Source: Geitlerinema sp. PCC 7407 (GTDB lineage Bacteria > Cyanobacteriota > Cyanobacteriia > PCC-7407). From it: a stretch of DNA of 64,000 bases. The stretch is from contig NC_019703.1 in the NCBI RefSeq assembly GCF_000317045.1, positions 918,501 to 982,500 of the forward strand. The letters run 5' to 3'. Positions 58,704-64,000 of this stretch are shown here, piece by piece (position 1 is the first letter of the stretch; every line of letters begins with the position of its first letter). A program made the translations under genes and the position numbers. The notes below the pieces were generated by a model, which was not told the DNA's origin, made no database searches, and was given only the letters and a program-made list of their open reading frames with translations.

Positions 58704-59912
58704 CTAGGGATCAGAAAACGTACCGATTCTGCCACCCCCCAGCGTTCGCCCCGGGACCGAGGATCGGGTGGTGAAAGCGCTGTTGTTGGTCTGTGGCAGG
58801 GTCGTTGTACCGGGAGCGCTACTAAAGCTGGATGTCCCAAAGCTGCCGTTGGAGCCGCTGTAGCTAGGCTGAACCGGCGTAGAGCTGTAGCTGGGTGAGC
58901 CCGTTGACGGCACGCTGCTGTATCCGCCTGGACTGCCCATGGGGCTGCCAGCGGGCTGAATCAGCTGAGTATAGGCATTGTTGACCGTTGGAGCGCTGGT
59001 ACTAGCGCTCGGTGCGGTGCCGTAGGGTGAGTAGCCACTGGGGCTGCTGCCTGTGGAGTACGACCCGCTGCTCAATGGTAACGAAGAGCTGCTGATGCCC
59101 GATCCGCCCGGTGCAACGTAGGGCTGGCCGTAGGACGTGCTGCCGTAGAGTGCGCTAGTGCTGGGAATTTTGGGGCGGCTTATCTGGCCAAGAGACTCGG
59201 TAGCCGCCGGGCGATCGCCCGACTCCTCCGCGACCGGTGCCTCTGCCGCTGGGAAGCCAGCAGCGCGATCGAGAGCCTGCTGGAGCTGGTTGACGGGGGC
59301 TGTTTCTGTCTCGGCGCTGCTCGTGCCCAAAGCATTGCTGCTGTAGGTCCCAAAGCTGCGGCTGCGGGAACGATTGGCCGACCCCAATAGAGATGTCAGA
59401 CCGTAGGGCGACTCAGAAGCCGACCCAGCGGGCTGGGATAAATCTGCAAAAATAGATGCTTCAGTTGGTCGGTTTGCTGCGCGAGAGAGCTGCGATCGCT
59501 GCTTGTCTTGAGAAGCTGAAGAATCCGGCCGCTCCGGCTCAGCGATCGCCTGGGACGCCGCCATCTGCAAAAGATCAACTTCCCCGGCGGGCGACACCTC
59601 TGTCTTGGCCTTCCCGCCCTCCGATGGATTGGGCCGGAGCTCTCCGAGCAGCACGTCCAAATTATCGATATCAGCGCCGATGGCATTATTCTCAGCGTCG
59701 CCGACCGCCTCTTGGGCCGCGCGGCTATTCATCAAATCTGAGTTTTCTGCCCCGTAGTTGGCCAGTTCTCCAGGACGCTGCCAGTAGTCCCAGGCAAACA
59801 GCAGCGCAATCACCAGCGTGATCGCAGGTCCCCAAAAAATTGGCTGAGCCAGGGGCCGCAGCCGGGCCAACAAATAGCGGGCAGTAGCGGGCGATCGACG
59901 CTTTGAAGACAT
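58704..59912 (-). CDS. Ser/Gly/Pro-rich single-pass membrane protein downstream of sigF
   Basis: 402 residues. A basic cytoplasmic N-terminus (RYLLARLRPLAQP), one membrane helix (about 26-44, FWGPAITLVIALLFAWDYW) and a long outside region. Residues 45-260 are polar and variable; residues 260-400 are low complexity, rich in Ser, Gly, Pro, Tyr and Thr (for example SSGSYSTGSSPSGYSPYGT), ending RTLGGGRIGTFSDP. I know no family. It follows sigF by 196 bases on the same strand, and sigF in cyanobacteria governs pili and surface functions, so a cell-surface job is a fair guess. Confidence 0.6.
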   Translation of the reverse strand: MSSKRRSPATARYLLARLRPLAQPIFWGPAITLVIALLFAWDYWQRPGELANYGAENSDLMNSRAAQEAVGDAENNAIGADIDNLDVLLGELRPNPSEGGKAKTEVSPAGEVDLLQMAASQAIAEPERPDSSASQDKQRSQLSRAANRPTEASIFADLSQPAGSASESPYGLTSLLGSANRSRSRSFGTYSSNALGTSSAETETAPVNQLQQALDRAAGFPAAEAPVAEESGDRPAATESLGQISRPKIPSTSALYGSTSYGQPYVAPGGSGISSSSLPLSSGSYSTGSSPSGYSPYGTAPSASTSAPTVNNAYTQLIQPAGSPMGSPGGYSSVPSTGSPSYSSTPVQPSYSGSNGSFGTSSFSSAPGTTTLPQTNNSAFTTRSSVPGRTLGGGRIGTFSDP

Positions 59913-60108
59913 AGGAGTTCTAGGAATCGCAAACTGATGTGCCAGTGTCGCTGGATTAGCAGCCTTTCTACTAGCGCGCCTGCTACTAGAATATCAACTA
60001 CTTTCGGGGGACACAGATGAAACGACGCACTCTGCAACATTTGCGAGCCAGCCTCTGAAAGTCAGCGATCGCCGCTTATTCTCTTGGCTTGTGCTCTACC
60101 CAGCACCC

Positions 60109-60891
60109 TCAGGACGCCTCATTGCCAGCAGCCATCATCTGCTTGAGAGCCTGTAGGCCTCGCTTGACTCGGCGCGATACCGTCACAGCACTAATGCCCA
60201 AGCGCTCCGCCGCTTCCTTCTGCGTCAAATCATAGAGAAATACAAACTCAAGCACATCGCGAGTGCGCTTCTCAAGCTGCACCAGCGCCTGCTGTAGCCG
60301 CAGCTGATCTTCCTGGGCTAGCTGGAAGCTGCGATAGTGACTATCCGGCAGCATTTCCCCCAGACTGGCTGTGCCCTCGTCATCATCGGACACCGGTGCA
60401 TCTAGGCTCAGCGGAGATCGGTTTTGGCAAGCTAGCTTGATTTGCTGCCACTCATCCAGCGTGATCTCCAGCGCTTCGGCTGTTTCTAAGTCGGTCGGCA
60501 GCCGGTTTAGCTTCACCTGCAGATCGCGAATCACCCAAACCGCTTGGCGCTGAATCGTCAACCACTGTCTCGGAATCCGAACCGGTGACCCCTTATCGCG
60601 CAGATAGTGCTGAATTTCGCCGCGAATGTAGGGAATCGCAAACGAACTAAAGGCATGCCCCTTCGTTATGTCAAAACGCTCGATCGCCCGAATGAGCCCC
60701 ATCGAGCCCACCTGAAGCAAATCCTCATAATTCTCAGTGCACTGGTTGATCCAGTGATGAGCTTCCTTCCGGACCAAGCCTAGGTTGAGCTGAACAAGTT
60801 CATTGCGGAGAGCAGGCGAAGGCGAGTCGCGATACTGCTTCAAAAGCTGAAGTGTCTTCTGCTTCAGGTCATGCGAGAGAGTTGTAGTCAT
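60109..60891 (-). CDS. sigF: Group 3 RNA polymerase sigma factor SigF
   Basis: 260 residues. Region 2 (NYEDLLQVGSMGLIRAIERF, then AFSSFAIPYIRGEIQHYLRD), region 3 and region 4 (LTQKEAAERLGISAVTVSRR) of a sigma-B/F-type factor, close to cyanobacterial SigF, needed for type IV pili, phototaxis and stress responses in Synechocystis. No anti-sigma gene is adjacent. The gene is 196 bases before the Ser/Gly-rich protein gene (downstream in its direction). Confidence 0.92.
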   Translation of the reverse strand: MTTTLSHDLKQKTLQLLKQYRDSPSPALRNELVQLNLGLVRKEAHHWINQCTENYEDLLQVGSMGLIRAIERFDITKGHAFSSFAIPYIRGEIQHYLRDKGSPVRIPRQWLTIQRQAVWVIRDLQVKLNRLPTDLETAEALEITLDEWQQIKLACQNRSPLSLDAPVSDDDEGTASLGEMLPDSHYRSFQLAQEDQLRLQQALVQLEKRTRDVLEFVFLYDLTQKEAAERLGISAVTVSRRVKRGLQALKQMMAAGNEAS

Positions 60892-61556
60892 GACGAATTC
60901 AGGGGGTAGAGCACGTGGGTTTAGTAGACGATGTCAGCCCCAGAAAATAATAAGACAGTGCAATATCTGCCAGTGTCCTGGGCTCATCATACCCGGCACC
61001 GTAGCTCAAGCGCCGGTCAAATCCAAAAAGAATGCTGAAGCTTGTAGATGCACCTTGCGTGGCTAGCACCCGTTGCTTGACTGCTGAGAGTCTGGGACCT
61101 CTGGGGTCACGGCTAGCCAAGTCAGCTTGAATTATCATTTCAAACTACGAGTTTTCGGAAGACGAAGCAACGCTAATTGTACGGAAGTACAGCCAGCCCG
61201 ACCCTAGCCTACCAAAGGCGATCGCTGGAATTAAAGCCAGAAACAGCTCAGATCTCAAGAAATTTAGCAGAGGTCAAAAAATTTCACCATAAATTTACTA
61301 ATTAGCGTGGCCTCAAAGATTACTTCCTAGAGTATTGGTTGTACGGTACTGCCAGCAGTCGAGCAGCCAAAGGACAGCCGCAATAACTATTTCCCAAAGA
61401 ACGCACAAAAAGAGGGAGAAGACTAGTTGTCTCTCCCCCGTTTTAAGCTTCCAGATCAATTCCCAGATCAGAAACTTTTAAGTTATTTGTGATCCGAACA
61501 TTGCAAACCGTGAAAGCTCTGAACAATGAGCTAAAGGGTTGAAGTCAACGTTTGGT
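60892..61556. other. Intergenic region upstream of sigF and downstream of psbO
   Basis: 665 bases with no gene I can support. It contains a short minus-strand frame (60899-61138, 79 codons) of no recognised family and no ribosome-binding site, one HIP1 site near 61218, A/T-rich sequence at 61255-61330 and the psbO terminator at 61413-61440. The sigF promoter should lie here but could not be placed. Confidence 0.55.
61413..61440 (-). terminator. psbO terminator hairpin
   Basis: GGGAGAAGAC (about 61414-61423) pairs with GTCTCTCCC (about 61429-61437) with a bulged A and a 5-base loop. Read on the minus strand it is followed by a run of five U, about 120 bases after the psbO stop, and so is the likely psbO terminator. 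Confidence 0.7.
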
Positions 61557-62378
61557 TTACGACGCTTCGACGCGAGCGTAGAAGAGGCCGCGGATTTTGA
61601 CATCGACAGGATCTTTTGCTTCCATGTCGGTATCAGAGGGCTGAATGCTCACGAAAGTACCCGCAACTTCGCCGGTGACCGGATCGACCTTGGCAACTTG
61701 CAGTGAGATGTTGCCTTCGCGCACGCGGAAGTTCTTGGTGTTCTCGCGGCTCAGTTCGCCACTGTCAGCTTGAGCGGGCAGGGCGACTGCGTTGTCGTAG
61801 CCGCTAGCAAGGCCCCGGCCTTTGGGATCGAGGAAGTTGGCGGTGCGGTAGCCAGGCACTTTGAAGCTGCCTTCAAAGTCGGTGGAGGTGTTGATGCTGT
61901 CGATACCCGGCTGGGTCTGAGCAACAAGACCTTTGATGGTGAATAGGAAAGGTACTTGCTCGCCACCGGGCAGCAGAACGGTGGTGGGCTGGAAGTCTAG
62001 GCCGTCTTCTTCATTGAAGGTGAGGCTACCATCGCTACCGATGCTGAGGCTGCCTTCCACCTGGTCAATGGTCGTCGTGTAGCGAGTCAGGGGTTTGCCA
62101 GGGACAAACGCAGACTCGCGCCGCTTGCTGCTCTCTTCCTTGACCAGATATTCGGTGGGCTGGAGGCAAAGGTCTCTCAGCCGATAGGACTTGCTGGAGT
62201 CGATGGAAATAGCGCCCCGGCTGGTTTCTTGGAGCTGAGGACAGTTGTTTGCTAGGCCAGTTCCGACGATCTGGTCGTAGGTCAGCAGATCGCTGCCAGC
62301 GGATGGTCCTTCGCTACAAGCGGTTAGAACGCTGAGGCATACAGCCACAAGCGCGGTGATCAGAGCACGGTATCTCAT
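61557..62378 (-). CDS. psbO: Photosystem II manganese-stabilising protein PsbO
   Basis: 273 residues from the ATG at 62378 (MRYRALITALVAVCL), with GAGG 6 bases upstream. Exported to the thylakoid lumen: the hydrophobic signal ends VLTACSEG, a lipobox-like sequence. Mature features: LTYDQIVGTGLANNCPQLQE, RDLCLQPTEYLVKEESSKRR (the two Cys of the conserved disulfide), DGLDFQPTTVLLPGGEQVPF and ASGYDNAVALPA. Stabilises the oxygen-evolving cluster. Transcribed alone, with its own terminator and an HLR1 element 122 bases upstream. Confidence 0.97.
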   Translation of the reverse strand: MRYRALITALVAVCLSVLTACSEGPSAGSDLLTYDQIVGTGLANNCPQLQETSRGAISIDSSKSYRLRDLCLQPTEYLVKEESSKRRESAFVPGKPLTRYTTTIDQVEGSLSIGSDGSLTFNEEDGLDFQPTTVLLPGGEQVPFLFTIKGLVAQTQPGIDSINTSTDFEGSFKVPGYRTANFLDPKGRGLASGYDNAVALPAQADSGELSRENTKNFRVREGNISLQVAKVDPVTGEVAGTFVSIQPSDTDMEAKDPVDVKIRGLFYARVEAS

Positions 62379-63115
62379 AGTTAACCTCAATACCAAATAT
62401 CAAAGTCCCTGCCAGTGCAAGTAAAGGGGTGCTTCTTCAAAGCTGATCCAAGCGGGTAAGTAATGAGTTCTAAACCAAATTAGGAAAAGATGAACACATT
62501 ACGTAACAATTTGTAATGTGTTTTTTCAAGACATTACCGATCGCTGGGGAGACGTTTTTGAGTTGATGCCAATTTTTAAAAAATGCCTCTATGATGCCGA
62601 AATGGTTCAACCCAAGTCCCACCAAAGCATTGTACACGGTCTTGTAACCTTTCGAGGTGCCGTTAAATTGCTAGAGGTTTTTTAAAAGAATTAATTTCTG
62701 GCTGCTGCTTTTCCCTCGTTAGATTAACGATTGATACATTTTGAAACACCTGAGTCTTGTAGATTGAGTTGACTTGGCTAGTAGCCCCGGCCCTGCTGCA
62801 AGGGTACGGAGGGGCAAGCTGCGGTTGACTGGGGCTCAAATCACGGGCGGGGGTTAGCGACGAATTGCCAAGGGTGCAAAAATTAGCTTGGTAATGTCCA
62901 TCGGCACCCCAGGTTTTTGGGAGCGTGAATCTGGTATGCGGAGCCTTGCGATAGGCGCTGAAGCGTATCTTCTGATGTGAAGCTCAAAGAACGAGGCTCC
63001 CGCAAAAACGAGTTTCTTTTGAGAAGCCTGGGCTGCGATCTTGGATTGAGTGTCGGAAGGTTTTCAGCCTAGGGCAGGTGTTGAGGGCTTAATCCTGAAG
63101 GACCAAAGGGGCGAT
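62379..63115. other. Intergenic region upstream of psbO
   Basis: 737 bases between psbO (minus) and the next plus-strand gene. It holds the psbO promoter with the HLR1/inverted-repeat element, A/T-rich sequence at 62560-62720, a 27-codon plus-strand frame (ATG 62602 to TAA near 62685) of uncertain value, and a GC-rich hairpin-prone part near 62760-62830. I see no known RNA or larger protein. Confidence 0.55.
62493..62522. promoter_or_regulatory. HLR1-like (RpaB) site inside an inverted repeat, psbO promoter
   Basis: Read on the minus strand (psbO direction), bases 62517 to 62500 are ATTACAAATTGTTACGTA: two TTAC-type half sites 10 bases apart, close to the HLR1 consensus (G/T)TTACAWWNN(G/T)TTACAWW bound by RpaB, with mismatches at the first base and at one A of the second half. 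It lies in a perfect 10-base inverted repeat, AACACATTAC (62493-62502) / GTAATGTGTT (62513-62522). It is about 122 bases from the psbO ATG. Confidence 0.6.
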
Positions 63116-63511
63116 ATGGAGGATCATCGATTGGAGCAGGTTCGGTGGCAGGAAACTTTGCAGGCGGAGTTGGAAGAAGTGCGGGCGATCGCCCATCAGC
63201 AGGAGGGGGATAGCCTCAATCTGCTGTTTGTGCTTCGGGAGCTGGAGCGTCTCCACAAGGAGATCTGTGATACGTGGTTTCAGGACTCGCTGCCCCAAAA
63301 CCGCCAGGCGCTCTATGCGCTGCTGCGAGATATTGAGGCGGAGGGCGGTTGGCCTTATATTCACCGGATGCGGCTGCGATCGCTGCTGGTGCGGATGGCG
63401 CCGGAAGACCTAGAGGCTCTGCACATCCAGTTTGGGGAACAGGCCGACCTGCAAAACGGGACGCGGCGATCGCCCTCGAGGCTATCCGCGCCTGAGGAAG
63501 ACCGGTCCTAG
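63116..63511 (+). CDS. Small cyanobacterial protein of unknown function
   Basis: 131 residues from the ATG at 63116 (MEDHRLEQVRWQETLQAELE), with AAAGGGG upstream; the frame from 63050 is longer but less likely. It is mainly helical and acidic: LLFVLRELERLHKEICDTWF, LPQNRQALYALLRDIEAEGG and RMRLRSLLVRMAPEDLEALH. No transmembrane helix, no motif I recognise. The last 25 residues are a variable tail with HIP1-encoded residues. Confidence 0.65.
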   Translation: MEDHRLEQVRWQETLQAELEEVRAIAHQQEGDSLNLLFVLRELERLHKEICDTWFQDSLPQNRQALYALLRDIEAEGGWPYIHRMRLRSLLVRMAPEDLEALHIQFGEQADLQNGTRRSPSRLSAPEEDRS

Positions 63512-63684
63512 CAGAGAGTAGAGAGCAGAAAAATTTGCGTTAAAGCGGATTTAATATGCGGTTATGTTTCTGACGTTGTGAAGCGCAGGGACTCCCAGCT
63601 AGGATGCAGTGGCGAATTCTATGTTAAACAGCTCTTGTCGGCTGTTTACTGCCGCGATTTCGACGGCTGCACGAGCTTTTCCCC

Positions 63685-64000
63685 ATGTCAATACTGCCCT
63701 GTCTTGATGCCTCGGTTGCTTCGCCAGTTCGCGAGATGGGCGATGCAGCGGTGAGTTTGGAATCAACGCTCTATCAGTTGGCGCTGCACGATTGCCAAGT
63801 GGATTTGCAGGCGCCAGCCCAGTCAGTGGCGGATGCTTTGGATCACAATCCTCTGCTGCCCGGGATTGTTGTTCGGCGGGAAGCGGAGTTTGTAGGGGTG
63901 ATCTCTCGTCGCCGCTTTCGGGAGCTGACAAGTCGTCGCTACGGCCTGGAAATTTTCCTGACGCGATCGGTGGAGGTGCTGTACCAGTTTGCCTCGACGG
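63685..64000 (+). CDS. N-terminal part of a further gene (cut by window end)
   Basis: From the ATG at 63685 the frame is open to the end of the window (105 codons). The protein begins MSILPCLDASVASPVREMGD and continues through LYQLALHDCQVDLQAPAQSV to VGVISRRRFRELTSRRYGLE near the end. The combination of GVISRRRF and RYGLEIFLTRSVEVLYQFA is a type of N-terminal region I associate with cyanobacterial signalling proteins (kinases, GGDEF/EAL proteins), a weak judgement. The catalytic part is outside the window. Confidence 0.5.
   Translation, partial: MSILPCLDASVASPVREMGDAAVSLESTLYQLALHDCQVDLQAPAQSVADALDHNPLLPGIVVRREAEFVGVISRRRFRELTSRRYGLEIFLTRSVEVLYQFAST

Noticed and set aside
60899-61138. 79-codon minus-strand frame between sigF and psbO
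   Set aside because: No ribosome-binding site, no family resemblance and unconvincing composition; it lies in a region otherwise free of genes.
62602-62685. 27-codon frame upstream of psbO
   Set aside because: Too short to judge and no ribosome-binding site.

Overview
This window is chromosomal DNA of a GC-rich cyanobacterium. The evidence is psbO, ndhN, ldpA, gun4, narB/narM, nrtS, a Ycf45-type R3H ATPase and a group 3 sigma factor (sigF), together with very dense HIP1 octamers (GCGATCGC, often GGCGATCGCC). The HIP1 density and base composition would suit a Leptolyngbya/Geitlerinema-like filamentous lineage, but the genus is a guess. I saw no insertion sequence, prophage, CRISPR array, rRNA or tRNA.

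Layout. 1-3.4 kb: the 3' end of narB, a PsiE-like membrane protein, narM and a HEAT-repeat protein, probably one nitrate-assimilation transcript. 3.4-13 kb: a DUF2993 protein, a YbjN-like protein, a coiled-coil/TPR protein and two overlapping multidomain histidine kinase genes. 13.3-20.2 kb: a TauE/SafE permease, then a compact ABC importer (lipoprotein, ATPase, permease) followed by a cytosine-deaminase-like amidohydrolase and a GlcD-like flavin oxidase, which looks like an uptake-and-degradation route for an unidentified N-heterocycle. 20.2-25.8 kb: nrtS (small nitrate/nitrite transporter), recR, a response regulator, lipA, a LivH/NatD permease, a metal-binding HMA protein, gcvT and a 52-residue membrane protein. 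25.8-29.5 kb (minus strand): ndhN, ldpA and the R3H ATPase, linking NDH-1, redox input to the clock and an AAA protein.

30.5-48 kb: the fused S10/spc/alpha ribosomal-protein cluster from rplC to rplQ, including secY, adk, infA and rpoA, then truA, rplM, rpsI, rpmE and prfA. Its codons and its low HIP1 density differ from the flanks. Many spacers between these genes carry strong stem-loops unlike each other in sequence; the best are just before rplC, between rpmJ and rpsM, between rplO and secY and between rpoA and rplQ. I regard this series as the most interesting unexplained signal.

48-64 kb: a PAS/GAF histidine kinase, a cyanobacterial membrane protein, a SpoIID/LytB-domain protein, RNase Z, gun4, an RfaE2-like nucleotidyltransferase, a REC-LuxR regulator, icd, a Ser/Gly-rich single-pass protein, sigF, psbO (with an RpaB-type HLR1 element upstream), a small conserved-looking protein and the start of a further gene cut by the window end. 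Theme: nitrogen and carbon entry (narB, narM, nrtS, icd, gcvT, lipA), photosynthesis and redox (psbO, ndhN, gun4, ldpA), and the translation machinery, with several uncharacterised sensory kinases.
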